Assembly (NCBI GenBank): GCA_003427395.1
Contig: BFEA01000639.1
Span: 400,342 to 434,675, forward strand
Direction: 5' to 3'
Length of the DNA stretch: 34,334 nucleotides
Source of the DNA: Chara braunii
Taxonomy: Eukaryota; Streptophyta; Charophyceae; Charales; Characeae
Within the stretch, counting starts at the first letter, position 1. Every line of letters starts with the position of its first letter. Below the pieces are notes generated by a model. That model had not been told where the DNA came from, did no database searches, and saw only the letters and a program-made list of their open reading frames with translations. Positions 1-9,545 of the stretch are shown piece after piece. The translations under genes and the position numbers were made by a program.

Positions 1-198
1 TTTTTTTTTGTGAAGAACACCCCTTTCAGTGTTAGTGCTGCTGATAAGAGCAGACAGCACTACCACCGGAGGAGAGGCTCCATCTATTGGTGGGGAGCAT
101 CAACTGCTGGAAATCGGGTCCAGCGTCCCATTACACATGAAAAGAATGATTTGGAATATCCTGGCTGTGTGCGAGTGGCCGTGGTTCCTGCCAGCATT

Positions 199-302
199 GA
201 TTGCCCTGCAAAATCAGGGGATTGACTGAGCAGGCTTATGTGCAAAACCAGAAGCATCTGTGAGTTGATTGCCCTGCAGAGCAGGGGATTAACTGAGCAG
301 AC
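199..302. repeat. 68-bp tandem duplication in LINE A 3' UTR
   Basis: A unit starting GATTGCCCTGC at 199 is repeated from 267 (period 68), the second copy being partial. It lies inside the family A 3' UTR, where a second duplication follows at 379. Confidence 0.6.
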
Positions 303-378
303 CCGTGTGGGCTTGGAAAACTGATGTTGCCTTTGTATCTCTTCACCCTCAGAGGGGAGGGCGCGAGATTGGAAATTT

Positions 379-501
379 AAGGACTGATACTGTCACCAGC
401 TGCCTGCTCCAACACCGGCCTGCTTACTGCCAATGCCGGCTGCTAAGGGCTGATACTGTCACCAGCTGCCTGCTCCAACACCCGCCTGCTTACTGCCAGA
501 C
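379..501. repeat. 66-bp tandem duplication in LINE A 3' UTR
   Basis: A unit starting AAGGACTGATACTGTC at 379 recurs at 445 with few changes (period 66), running to about 501. The other family A copy at 23857-24545 has its own 81-bp duplication in the same UTR, so this UTR seems prone to tandem expansion. Confidence 0.65.
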
Positions 502-557
502 CACAATAATTATGTTATGGCGGTGCACTTTTTACAACAAACCGTACTTCGGATGTT

Positions 558-668
558 CTACCTTCTTCCCCCGAATACAACGTAGGGTCATTATAGCTGA
601 ATTTAGTCTGAGTGACAGCCCAAATACAGCTATAATGACCGTACGTTGTATTCAGGGGAAGAAGGTAG
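558..668. mobile_element. Foldback MITE-like element, copy M1
   Basis: The two halves are inverted repeats: CTACCTTCTTCCCCCGAATA from 558 pairs with a GAAGGTAG end at 668, and the inner arms carry TCATTATAGCTG against CAGCTATAATGA. The hairpin would be about 111 nt with a short loop near AGTCTGAGTGACAGCC. It belongs to a six-copy family here (M1-M6) with the 'TTCACCCGAATA' or 'TTCCCCCGAATA' terminal motif. It encodes no protein. The short size, imperfect palindrome and copy number suit a MITE or foldback element. No clear target-site duplication is visible. Confidence 0.7.
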
Positions 669-1569
669 AGGGAGATTCATTCTCATTTAGCACATTGTGC
701 CGTTTCTCCTTTGCCCGATCCTTGTGCCTTGCTGCTTCCTTCTGCTAGGAATCCCCACCTCCGTACCACTGCTCCCCCACCATAGCTAGAGCTGGTGGTG
801 GGAAGGGGTCGGGGAATTCCGAAGCAGGGCGCCAAGGGATGTCCTGTTGAATATATGTCCATTCTTGAATGGGAGTCTGCCAGCCTGTGGCTTTATTTCG
901 GGAGAGGCGTGACCTGCGTTATTGTATGGAGGATTGGTTGGAGAAGTATGACACAGTGGTGGATGGGGGGCTACCTCTTGGTCATCCTGCTGACGGGCTG
1001 GGAGATGCTAGGCTAGTTTTGGGTTATCAGCAAGTGTTGAAGTCAACAGCCATAACTTCAGCGACCAACACATCACTTCGCACTTTGGCGGAGGAGACTA
1101 CAGCGGCCGTGGTGACAAGTGCAAAACCGATTGTGGCATCATCGTCGACATCACCTGCGACTACACCGGTGTGGGCAGGAGGGGTGATAACAGCGATCGT
1201 AATAACAACGACGTCAACAACAGCGGGAACTACCAGCTTCGTTTGTGTCCAATCGATATATGCTTGGAACCGGGGATCCGGCCCCTCCAGGACCTCCAGT
1301 TCCCACAAAATATCCAGCATATCGTGGATGGGGGCTTCAACCACTCAACCAGTGTCGTTGGCCGCCCAGCAACCTTCGACCCCTTCTGCATCTGACACAA
1401 CAAAACCCCCCCCACCGCCTGCAGCTGCTTACATCCCCTCTCCATAGCAATCAGCCAGTCATTGGGAATTTATGTCCTAGTCTGAGGATAATCTTTTACA
1501 GGGATGGGGCATTTGTGACCTTCAATCTGCAAAGTGGACCGTCACAATTTAAGGGTTAATCGTGTTTAC
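669..1569. other. No supported gene; Thr/Ser/Pro-rich open frame only
   Basis: A plus-strand frame at 869-1447 encodes a Thr/Ser/Ala-rich stretch ending in a proline run. At least four other frames are also open over the same bases, which points to composition rather than selection. I recognise no domain. It could be a decayed retroelement leader region, but nothing shows this. Confidence 0.3.
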
Positions 1570-1677
1570 TGTGTTCACCACAATAGAATGCCGGCTCATA
1601 ATAGCTGTATCTGGTGCAGCTTCCAGTCTAAGATGAATCGATGATTATGATCAGGCGTCCTATTCGGGTGAAGATGG
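1570..1677. mobile_element. Foldback MITE-like element, copy M2
   Basis: An imperfect palindrome. The left arm is GTTCACCACAATAGAATG; the right arm ends in CTATTCGGGTGAAGATGG. The inner part has ATAATAGCTGTATCTGG and TCCAGTCTAAG, the family loop motif. It is more diverged than M5 and M6. Confidence 0.55.
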
Positions 1678-1815
1678 TTGTTGAATCATGCACCTGGCCG
1701 TATCTGTGGTCTGGTGCTGAGACGTCAGAACCACTCCTCCAATTACAGAGTGTCTGTAAGATGTCTTTCTTTGTTCTCTTTTTTTACTAGGACGTCATGA
1801 TCACTGCTGACAAAA

Positions 1816-1974
1816 GTCTCCTTTCAAAGAAGGCCTGAAAGGCCGTTCTGTCCAGATTCGACCTGTATTCGAATTGGTTGGGCTTAAAGAATTAGCCTTT
1901 AAAAAAGAAAAGAAAAGAAAAGAAAAGAATTAAAAAAACAGTCTCCTTTCAACAAAAAAAAAGGTCTCCTTTCA
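1816..1974 (+). mobile_element. Serial retroinsertion at one site: 114-bp insert plus poly(A)-only insert
   Basis: The 11-mer GTCTCCTTTCA occurs at 1816-1826, 1941-1951 and 1964-1974. Between copies 1 and 2 lies a 114-bp insert that ends in an (AAAAG)n-like purine tail. Between copies 2 and 3 lies only ACAAAAAAAAAG (1952-1963). This is the pattern expected if target-primed reverse transcription used the same site twice and duplicated the target each time. The second insertion carries essentially nothing but the tail. The 114-bp insert shares no sequence with the LINE tails that I can see. Confidence 0.55.
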
Positions 1975-2393
1975 TTTTCGGAAAGGTGGCAGTTCGTTTC
2001 TTTTTTGCGGTTAATCTGCCGTCAGAACATTTGTGATGCATTGGCTAAGTAGCACCACTCTGTTATTTGTGGGTAGCAGCACTCTGTTCCTTGGGGCTGA
2101 GGGAGGGGGGAGGGGGGGGCGATGGTGGGGGGCAACAGCGGCCGAGTGCAAAATAAAGTTTTTTAAAGTAAAAAAATGCTCCCATCAGCAGCCTTGTGTT
2201 GGTCCTGAGTATTGCAGGCAAAAGACTCTGGGCAGCAAGTTTCTTTGGCCTTGCAGTTCTGTCAGCAGATCTGTTCAGACCTGTCCCTGGCCACGTCAGC
2301 AGGGCGGACCAGGCCATGACCAGGTTCAGCCTACAGGATGTGGTCCAGGCCCGATAACTGGCAACGAAGGTGCAGTTTGCCCTGTGAAGGACT
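1975..2393. other. No gene seen; short G-rich run
   Basis: The stretch contains a G-rich run near 2099-2131 and no recognisable coding or RNA feature. Open frames here overlap on both strands and continue into foldback M3, so they are not credible genes. Confidence 0.4.
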
Positions 2394-2497
2394 ATCGTCT
2401 TCACCCGAATAGAATGCTCAGTAATTATTGCCGTATGTGGACTGAAAGTTCGTCCAAATACCACTCTAATGACCGGGGTTCCATTCGGTACAGGGTA
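2394..2497. mobile_element. Foldback MITE-like element, copy M3, with an extra lone arm at 2559-2590
   Basis: The left arm begins CGTCTTCACCCGAATAGAATG and holds the ACTGAAAGTT loop motif. The right arm is eroded (ACTCTAATGACCGGGGTTCC, then a degraded terminus). About 60 bp downstream, CTACCATCTTTCCCCCGAAC is a single arm of the M1-like subtype, so two elements may have overlapped or recombined here. Confidence 0.5.
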
Positions 2498-2590
2498 GGA
2501 TTTTTGAGACCTATATGCTGTCTGGCAAGCTCTGCTCATGTAGCCCTTCGCAGAATGGCTACCATCTTTCCCCCGAACACAACGCACAGG

Positions 2591-3938
2591 TAAGGTGAAG
2601 TCGTTTTTTGAGATGAGCAGAGACTCCATAGATAAGGGCACATCGGACATAACCCTAGCCACAACTGGTGGCCTTTCACTAGGTGCATGCTACTTTCAAT
2701 CCTCTTCCCTCCTCACCAACATGATAGCCGCACAGTAGTCACACACATTGTACATGTACCTCTGGATAAGAGCAGTACTGTGCTTCAGGTGCGGTTTAAA
2801 CCACCCGTGTGAGGCCCCCTCCTCTCGAGAATGTGGCCATTTACAAGCAGGCCAAGGGTTGGACTAGTGGAGGCGCCGACTTCTTACCACTGGATCCAAT
2901 TGCAGCGATTAGACCAGCACCGGCCCTCCATTTTTGTTCAAGACCACACTGATGTCATTTTGTTTCTTTGGTCTGGACCCCACATGTTGGCGGAAAGGTG
3001 TGTGGATTGCCGCCAGGGGTGTTTTCAGACCCCACGGGCCGTATGAAGTGGCCTGGAAAAAACAAAGGTTTTGCTTTCACATCCGATTCGTACGCCTTCC
3101 CTCCCATTGGCTACAGCTGTTAGTTCTCCGATCTTGTGTGCCCATTCTAGAGGGCAGGTCTGGTTCAAGTCCTCCTATGCCAAGGGAGATAGGAAGAAGT
3201 AGGCAATAGTTGCAGTTCTGGCCCGTGGTGATTGGGAGAGTGCCAAGAAGGAAAAGAGGAACAAACAACCTCCCCTTCCTTTTCAGGAAACTTGGGGCAA
3301 AACTTCCCTTTTTGGACACTTTGTCCGTTAGAACAGGAGCAATTTCACGATGCGGTGGCATCGCCTGGGGTCTTGTGCTTCCATTGGCTATGGGCTTTCC
3401 ACCGCACTGCACAGCCAAGAGCTTGGCCGGGCACCGTGCAGTGGGGTCCAGGCCTTCATGTTTCAATAAGAAAAGAGGGCTTGGCGTGGGCTCTCGCCCC
3501 TTTCTTCTGTTATATCCTCCTCTTTTTTCTTTTTTTTTTTGTTGAGAAACTACACTATGTTCTTCTCTCAAATTCTTTTTGCCTTCCACTACCTTCCTAC
3601 CACACTGCTCCTAAGACAATAAAGAGGGGACCCCTGCAAGCATAGGGCCTTGCGAATGAGGTAAATCATGTTGCCCCCACAGCGGTAGTCAGAGATGGGG
3701 TCGGGCCGACAGTGGGGGTCCGGCTAACGCAAAGACCGAGCATTTTGCCAGTACCTGCGCCTCCCTTTGTCGTCATCTGCCGTGCCACACAAACTTCAAA
3801 TGAAAGAAAAGCATGTTGTGGACACAGATGCCCTGCTCGGAACCAAACCACCTCTCAGTGAAACCACACCCCTGATTCTTTTGAGCATTGTTCGCCGACA
3901 ATTATGAGCATGCAAAATCGCCCAAGTTTTTGAAATCA
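2591..3938. other. No supported gene or element
   Basis: I see unique-looking sequence with a pyrimidine tract near 3517-3540. The minus-strand frame at 3077-3589 is Lys/Arg- and Leu-rich, overlaps two plus-strand frames and has no recognisable domain. A GGTTCAAGTCC box near 3172 resembles a tRNA B box, but no matching acceptor stem was found. Confidence 0.4.
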
Positions 3939-3996
3939 AGACTCGTCGCACTGTTAAGAAAAGAGAAAGAAAAAGAAAAAAAGACTTGTCGCACTG
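3939..3996 (+). mobile_element. Tail-only retroinsertion with 15-bp TSD
   Basis: AGACTCGTCGCACTG (3939-3953) and AGACTTGTCGCACTG (3982-3996) differ at one base and flank 28 bp of pure purine, A-rich sequence (3954-3981). The direct repeats fit a target-site duplication, and the insert is only a poly(A)-type tail. Confidence 0.6.
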
Positions 3997-4105
3997 CCTT
4001 CAGGCCCACTTGTGTCAGATAGGTGTACTACCTCTGGCGGCTAGCATGTGTACCACCACAAACCTCGGATTTCGTCGAGGACAGTGGTAGATGGTTTGGG
4101 GAGAC

Positions 4106-4232
4106 ATGGGGCCTCGCTGCACTACTCTTGAAATGCACAAAAGACAAAAATCATGGCGGTGTATCTCTCCATATTCTAGCGGAAGATTCACTCTCGTTTT
4201 GCACATTTCAAGAGTAGTGCAGCGAGGCCCAT
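4106..4232. mobile_element. Foldback element with GGGCCTCGC terminal inverted repeat, copy T1
   Basis: The arms at 4106-4142 and 4197-4232 are near-perfect inverted repeats of about 36 bp, with the terminal motif GGGCCTCGCTGCACTACTC, continuing through CTTGAAATGCACAAAA. The loop is about 54 bp. The same terminal motif bounds T2 (17898-18474) and recurs near 18865, 20190 and 20250, so this is the compact member of a terminal-inverted-repeat family. It has no coding capacity. Confidence 0.7.
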
Positions 4233-4328
4233 GGTTATTTCAAGTCCCGAAGAATGGTGCACACATGTAGCTGTTGACGAGCAGGTCACGAGGTCAGATC
4301 CCTTGTAACAGATAGAGGACAGACCTCG

Positions 4329-4365
4329 TGAAACTGAATCCCTTTTTTTTTTCTGAAACTGAATC
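4329..4365 (-). mobile_element. Tail-only retroinsertion with 12-bp TSD
   Basis: TGAAACTGAATC occurs at 4329-4340 and 4354-4365, exactly repeated. Between them is only a 13-nt T-rich insert (4341-4353), a poly(A) tail read from the minus strand. Confidence 0.6.
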
Positions 4366-4439
4366 TTGACTAACCTCTGTAACAATGGAAGAGGTGGTGT
4401 GAGCATGCAGATCTATGCCCCCGCATAAGACCCCGGCGG

Positions 4440-6089
4440 GAGTGGACTGTGCGAGGATCTGGGTTGCTCATTTTCCTTGCAACGGGTTGTCGGCCGCCTT
4501 TTTTAAACGTTTTCCCCCTTATCTATATCCTGATCTTCTGAAAATGATGCAAGCGATCTGGAATGGAGCTCCCCCGTCACAAACAATGCTACAAGGAATT
4601 ATTGCTTTTTTACACAAAGAAGGGGAAGTGACTAACATACGAAATTGGCGACCCATCACATTGATGCCGAGCCTGTACAAAATCTTTGGGAAAATCCTGG
4701 CTCGTCGGTTGCAAACTGTCATGACATCTCTGGTCCACCCATCAGGCACAGGGTTTTTGCAGGGTAGGCAAATCTTGCACAACGTGATGTTTGTCGAACA
4801 ACTTATGGAAATGGCTGGATCATGGGAAGAGCAGATTGCTATGATCCTTCGTTGTTGTGTATTAATGGAGTGCTGTCCAGCCCCATAGTCCTTACCCGGT
4901 CGGTACGAGAGGGCTGTCCGGTTGCGCCCTACTTATATGTTTTATATGTGGAAGTCATGCATGCGATGATTAGAGCAAACCCTGACGTGACTGGACTTCT
5001 GCTACCCTCTGGGGCTGTCTGGGGACAGATTCAAAGCTGAAGCCTTTGCAGACGATTCACTCGAACTGACCCCGTTAGATGATGCAGCGTTCCAGGCACT
5101 TCAGCAAACTTTCACATTATTCTGGGATATTCTTGAAGGACCGTCCGCCTCCTGGAGACAATTGACGGAGCTTATTTTGTGGAATCATTGGCGCTGGGCT
5201 GACTGCCGTGGTTAGCAATTCTGACACCAGCCTACTCAACGAAGAGACCTCCACAAGGATTGTGGGACGGAATTTTGGCAACATGGAAAAACTGTGTACC
5301 ACAATTGAAACAGCCAGACAAGCCTGCAGAAAGACTGCTCACCCAACCACTCTTTAACAACCCCAAAATATTATCCCGGCAAGGCAGTCCATTCCCTTGT
5401 TTCGGGGCGGGAGCCTTCGGGGATGTTTGGTTGTCACAAGAGGTGGGTACCCTTACAGACATCTCGGATGGGACGACGAACGACTGGAAAACACAAGGCC
5501 AACTCAGTGCTAAACTCACGGGGCTTTGGCGTCAGCAACAGCACTTACAGATGCTTTAATGGGCGATTCCTCAATCATGGGTTGATATACTGCGGCTGGG
5601 AATAGTACCCACAACTGGGATGTGGTATAGATCTGCGGAAAATGATATGTCTGAATGCATTTGTCCCCACCTTCACAGGAAATTTGTGCCTCCACTTGGA
5701 AGCCCAGGGAAGCAGCAACTTCCCTGGGCCCGGAGATGCAATGATTGTGTCCAAATAGGGCTTTCCCCTTAGTGGACCACTTGATTCATGTGTGTGTGTT
5801 GGAAACTGGCGATAAATACCACCCCGACTCCTCATCGGTACTGGCCTATAGCTTACCGGTGGACCCAAGAAATTGGGAATGGGATCACCCATTCAAAAGA
5901 TGATCTCACATACCACTGTATGACTATTCAGTTAGAATGGGTTACCAAATTGCCAGGCCAAAAGTGGATGAAAACTGGATTGTGGCCAGGAGATGGCTGG
6001 CCACAAACTGGATAATGGACTCTTTGCCACGCCTGGCAGCAGCACTGCCTTCAAGCCTTCTGGAAACTGTTAATGGACCTGTCAGTTGT
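4440..6089 (+). pseudogene. LINE family E reverse transcriptase (degenerate), 5' segment
   Basis: This is the remnant of a non-LTR retrotransposon ORF2. From about 4485 it reads as the fingers region ('FFKRF', then 'LHKEGE', 'NWRPITLMPSLYKI', 'KILARRL', 'GTGFLQGRQILHN'). Downstream, in another frame, come motif B 'RSVREGCPVAPYLY' (about 4895-4940) and the catalytic 'FADD' (near 5043-5056). The palm motif with the first catalytic Asp, normally between these, is missing: sequence jumps from 'LMEMAGSWEEQ' to 'INGVLSSP' at about 4845. A post-RT segment lies near 5260-5559 and a 'YSVRMGYQIA' region near 5930. Several frameshifts, stops and the deletion make it non-functional. It is interrupted at 6090 by a solo LTR and resumes at 7310. 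Confidence 0.8.
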
Positions 6090-6119
6090 TGTTACATGCT
6101 GCGCCTGCAACAGGCTGCA

Positions 6120-6330
6120 CGGGCCCCCTTTCAGGCCCGTGACGTTTTCAGGCCAAAAGCCTGAAAACAAGGGCCTACAGGCCCCGTGTCTTTTCAGCCT
6201 GAAAGCCTGAAAACAAGGGCCTACAGGCCCTGTGTCGTTTCAGGCTAAATCAGGGCCTTTCCGGCCCTGAGTGTTTTCGGCCTGAAACTGAGGGCCATTT
6301 TCAGGCCCTCATCAGTTCGACCCGCCCTGA
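6120..6330 (+). repeat. GGCCTGAAA-rich 46-bp repeats in the LTR
   Basis: GCCTGAAAACAAGGGCCTAC starts at 6159 and again at 6205 (period 46). Shorter variants of 'CAGGCC' and 'TTTCAGGC' extend from 6120 to about 6330, in both orientations, so the block can also fold on itself. Repeated blocks upstream of a TATA box are typical of LTR enhancer regions; the function is inferred. Confidence 0.6.
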
Positions 6331-6455
6331 AACTCAGGCAACAAACCAGGGTTTTAGCACAGGCCATTTCGGGCCTGTTTTCAAGACAACCCCTGGTTGA
6401 GCTTCAACGCCAGGGTCTGGCACGTTTTGGCATTGGCAAGAGCAGCCTCCTGGAC

Positions 6456-6481
6456 GGGCCAGCACTATATAGGACTGGCCC
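6456..6481 (+). promoter_or_regulatory. TATA-like box inside a 7-bp stem, LTR promoter candidate
   Basis: CTATATAG sits at 6466-6473, between GGGCCAG (6456-6462) and CTGGCCC (6475-6481), which are exact inverted repeats. It is the clearest TATA-like box in the LTR, about 375 bp from the left end. Promoter activity is inferred from position and sequence only. Confidence 0.4.
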
Positions 6482-6572
6482 GCCCTGCAGGCCAGCAGGT
6501 AGTTCCTAGGAGGCAGGAGGTAGTCTTCAGGATTCGGCAGCAGCACTCTGGAGAAGCGCTGCAGGATAAGTT

Positions 6573-6642
6573 GTAGCGTTAGCAGTAGTCTTCAGCGCTG
6601 GGCGCTGGTAGCGTTAGCAGTAGTCTTCAGCGCTTGGCGCCA
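6573..6642 (+). repeat. 35-bp tandem repeat in the LTR, two copies
   Basis: GTAGCGTTAGCAGTAGTCTT begins at 6573 and 6608 (period 35), just downstream of the TATA-like box. Confidence 0.7.
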
Positions 6643-7309
6643 TAGGAGCTAGGGCAGTACTAGAGAGAGAGACTGGGCAGAGGCCAGGAAGACTTACCTG
6701 CAGCGCCATAGCTCCAGCTTCGTCTTCGAGGTACCTGCAGCACAGCGCCAACTTCACAGGTTAGTACCTGGCATATGAGAGAGAGAGAGTTCTTCTTCTT
6801 CCTCTTCTCAGTCCGCCATCTCCCTCTCACCCTCTCGCTACCTGACTTCACTACATCAGCAGACTATGAGAGAGCGGGCTGGGTGACATTTGGATCCAGA
6901 CTCGATATTGGGCTTCAGACATTTTGACGAGGGATTATTTGGGACTCCTCTTCATCTGTGCATGATTTGGACCTGGCGCATTCTTCCTGTGTGTAGCGCC
7001 AGGCCCCTTCACACTTTGTGATGAGGATGATGTATGTTTGATCTGCGTTGCAACATTGATTGGACTAGTCATTGGTATTCTAGCATTCTGCTGCGCTGTC
7101 TTGCACTACGTGATAGAGGTCAGTCCCGGTCAGGTCAGGACTTGTATCTAAGTCTTCCACTGCGCCACAAGGCGCCATTTTGTATGTATCAGAATGCACA
7201 TTGCTTGTTGAGATTCCACTTGCACTGCATTATCCATTCAGTCCTTTTTACCACATTGCGGATCCTCGGTTTTATATGTACATCGCCCAACTGGGCATGT
7301 AACAGTTGT

Positions 7310-7568
7310 TAAACACTTAGGACTCCTCTGGCTGATCGCTCACCAAGCCTTGCTCACTGCGATGTGGTGTGTCAGAAGAACACACAAGGCCTCACCCCGT
7401 TGTGTGCTGTGCCCGGGTTTGATGTTGGAAGGTTTGCAACACTTCTGCCTGTTTTGTGATTTGGCCCGCCCTCTATGGGCCTGGTGGAGAAGCCCTTCGG
7501 TGTGGTTGGCCGGGCCGTCCCATCAGACGACTGGTCACTCACCGCCGCAGCGCCGCCTGCCCATCTAA
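7310..7568 (+). pseudogene. LINE family E, continuation: zinc-knuckle C-terminal domain
   Basis: Removing the solo LTR joins this segment to the LINE remnant ending at 6089, in the same orientation and domain order but in a different frame. It encodes the zinc-binding domain that follows the reverse transcriptase in plant LINEs: Cys codons at 7401 and 7410, His at 7440 and Cys at 7455 (C-x2-C-x9-H-x4-C, 'CVLCPG', 'QHFCLFC'), then 'LARPLWAWW'. In the family this domain is thought to bind nucleic acid. The frame closes at 7568 and no poly(A) end assignable to this LINE was found. Confidence 0.72.
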
Positions 7569-8620
7569 CTCCTCCACCGGCCGCGTCTGAAGCTAATCAC
7601 ACAGATCACGGCCGGCTTCGAAAAGGGCATAATATTCCCAGTTAGAAGATCTGCCTGCCACCAATCAATAACATCTTCAATTGGAGAAGCAGGCCCCTCC
7701 TAAATCTGCCACAGCAAGCGTTCCGGCACAGCCTACAACCAAGCGGCCAACTAGTTCGCCCGCTGATTGACCTCAGGCCAGTGGTCTGCAGCCAAAGAAA
7801 GAAGATCCACCAGCTCCTGCAGACGGCGCCGATTCAGCACCAGGGTTGACAGCCATGCATCTGCACCCCGTCTTCCTCATTCGTAATCGTCTCCCAGATG
7901 CTATCAACAAACAATTGTCTCACTGATCGTGCCGAGTCAACGTTGTTCCCTGTGTTCTTTTTTCCACTCCAGCCCTGTTCCCTGTGTCCTTTTTTCCACT
8001 CCAGCCCTTCTCCACGTTCATATGCATGCCGATGAGCTATCCCCCCCACACGTCTCCACCTTGTGCACCTTACGTCAGCGGGACCACATGCGCGCGGGCC
8101 AGAACACCGGTCGACCTAGACGGAGGGCACCCTCGAGGTTGCCGATCCACCATAGGCCGAGGAGTATAGGCGGGCCATGCCACTCTGGTCCTCGGCGCCA
8201 GTTAGTGCGTTCCCTTCAAGTTTGAGAAGCGGTTAACGGAGCCCTAAATTTTCTGGGTTTTTCCAGGGTCATTATAACGTGTGTCAAGTTCTCAGTCTGG
8301 ATGTCTTTGCTCGAATTTGGACGTGTGGAATCGGTGGACGACGTTGTGTATGCTCCATGGGTGCCTGGATGCCCATCCCGCTTGCTCCTCAAGTCGTTAT
8401 TTCCAGCTGGTGTGTTGCTGTGTAGTTTGGCTGCGTTGTTGGTCTTGCCTTCTGCTCCACGGCACTGTTGCCTTGCTGCCCATCCGTGTGCCTTGTTTTC
8501 CCGTGCATTTTGCTTGTGTGACGTGAGTTATGCCACGTCTGAACTCCCATATCATTAAAACTTAAACTGACTTTTTTCTTTTCTTCGGTTGTCGAAATTG
8601 TTTGTGGTTGAAAGTGGTAA
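7569..8620. other. No supported gene; possible LINE E 3' remnant
   Basis: No domain can be read here. A 32-bp tandem duplication (GTTCCCTGTGTTCTTTTTTC at 7945, again with one change at 7977) is the only clear structure. The left part may be the decayed 3' end of LINE family E, but no family hallmark is left. Confidence 0.4.
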
Positions 8621-8760
8621 TTTTTTGGTGTGATTTTTTTTTTAACGACTTTCTTTGTGTTTTGGGAGGGTGATGTCTATGGTAGACACCACCTGAGACA
8701 CCACCCTCCCAGAACACAAAAAAAATCATGAAAATGATCAGAAAATCACACCACAAAAGA
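8621..8760. mobile_element. Foldback element F2
   Basis: TTTTTTGGTGTGATTTTTTT at 8621 pairs with AAAATCACACCACAAAAGA ending at 8760. The arms converge through GTGTTTTGGGAGGGTG (ends 8672) and CACCCTCCCAGAACAC (from 8702). Arms are about 50-58 bp with small mismatches and the loop is about 30 bp. It shares no sequence with the M or T families. Confidence 0.6.
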
Positions 8761-8790
8761 TTTCGTTAAACGGAAACGAAATGTCACTTT

Positions 8791-8924
8791 TTTTTTATAT
8801 ACACAACTTCAGGGGGGGGCAGCACTGAGGGAGGTGATAGGAGCATCCTCCTGAAGTGACCCCCCAGTTGAGGGGTCCATCTATTGGCGGGGAGCTACAC
8901 CTGCTGGAAACCGGGTCCAGCAAT
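8791..8924 (-). mobile_element. Short module element (A2), copy 1: LINE A tail without LINE
   Basis: Read on the minus strand it starts GCTGGACCCGGTTTCCAGC, continues through the 'CTCCCCGCCAATAGATGG' block, and ends in an A run (T run at 8791-8798). The inner boundary falls exactly at the first hairpin, as in the copy at 18286-18419, and both carry 'GGATGCTC' and 'TATCACCTC', which family A LINE tails lack. The terminal hairpin here is ACTTCAGG...CCTGAAGT. A target-site duplication is not clear. Confidence 0.6.
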
Positions 8925-9545
8925 GGCCCACACTGAGCATGCTGGACATCATTCCTGTTCCTACACATTACTGCTTTTGGAGGGCCAATGGCTCGGCCCC
9001 TGCTTTAAGAGTTGGTCCTGCCCCTCTGTTTCGCTTTCTCCTCTCAGGACTCCTCGGCCAACGTTGCCAGAGGCCAGGTCCAGTTACTGACTCAAGGTCA
9101 CCTTCAGCGAAGACAGCTTGAAGGGCGGCCACTTGCCACCACAGTGTGACCCCCTCTGCACCTGTACGAGTTGGAATGCAGCCAGCTTCGTCACCTTGGC
9201 CCCTGTACCGATCGTGCTCCTTCTGATATGATATGGCCCCTGTTGTTCGCTGCTGGATGTGCCCTCATGATGTTGGCTGCAGTTGATTGTCCCTTTCTTG
9301 CTGCTATGGCAATGGTATGGTGGTTTGTTTGGCTGGCCGGGCACAGGGGGGAAAGGCGGATAGACGGAGGACGGGGTACACGAGGGGGGAGGGGGGGAGT
9401 CCCAAGGGGGAAGGAGGACAGGAGGAGGGGGGGCGCGGTGACGGGGTGGGGCTTGGGGTGACCGACGGGATGGGGGTGAGAGGCGGAGGGGCCAATGGGA
9501 TGGGGGGGGACGGCGGGGGGTAAGTTGCTGGGGAAGCGGATGGAA
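8925..9545. other. No gene; G-rich tract 9340-9535
   Basis: From about 9340 to 9535 the plus strand has many closely spaced runs of three or more G, and the complement encodes a spurious proline-rich frame. The left part (8925-9340) holds nothing recognisable. Confidence 0.5.

Larger units (their letters stand above)
1..505 (-). mobile_element. LINE family A copy 1: 3' UTR and tail only, truncated
   Basis: Positions 1-9 are the T run (poly(A) of the minus strand), cut by the window edge. Positions 10-130 hold the family A 3' module, including GGGTCCAGC at its inner end and the block that pairs into a terminal hairpin. From about 190 to 505 the sequence resembles the 3' UTR of the longer family A copy at 24030-24425: shared features are the 'gattgccctg..ggggattgactgag' motif, 'tatctcttcaccct' and a 'ctgcctgctcc' block. 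No coding part of the LINE remains, so this is a 5'-truncated insertion. The boundary near 505 is approximate and no target-site duplication can be tested, because the other flank lies outside the window. Confidence 0.7.
6090..7304 (+). mobile_element. Solo LTR (1,215 bp), inserted in LINE family E
   Basis: The element starts TGTTACATGC and ends GCATGTAACA, a perfect 10-bp terminal inverted repeat with TG...CA ends, and is flanked by the exact 5-bp duplication GTTGT. No gag, protease, polymerase, primer-binding site or second LTR is present, so it is a solo LTR left by recombination between two LTRs. Its left part has 46-bp repeats, then a TATA-like box near 6466, then 35-bp repeats from 6573, an arrangement expected of a U3 promoter region followed by the transcribed part. 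Orientation is inferred from the TATA box. Superfamily (Ty1/copia or Ty3/gypsy) cannot be told without internal genes. Confidence 0.88.
6085..7309. repeat. 5-bp target-site duplication flanking the solo LTR
   Basis: GTTGT at 6085-6089 is repeated exactly at 7305-7309, immediately outside the LTR ends. Five base pairs is the usual duplication for LTR retrotransposon integrase. Confidence 0.85.

Noticed and set aside
869-1447. Thr/Ser/Pro-rich protein
   Set aside because: Four or more frames are open over the same bases on both strands; composition explains it.
3105-3190. Possible tRNA gene (GGTTCAAGTCC B-box-like sequence)
   Set aside because: No acceptor stem, T stem or D arm could be paired around it.
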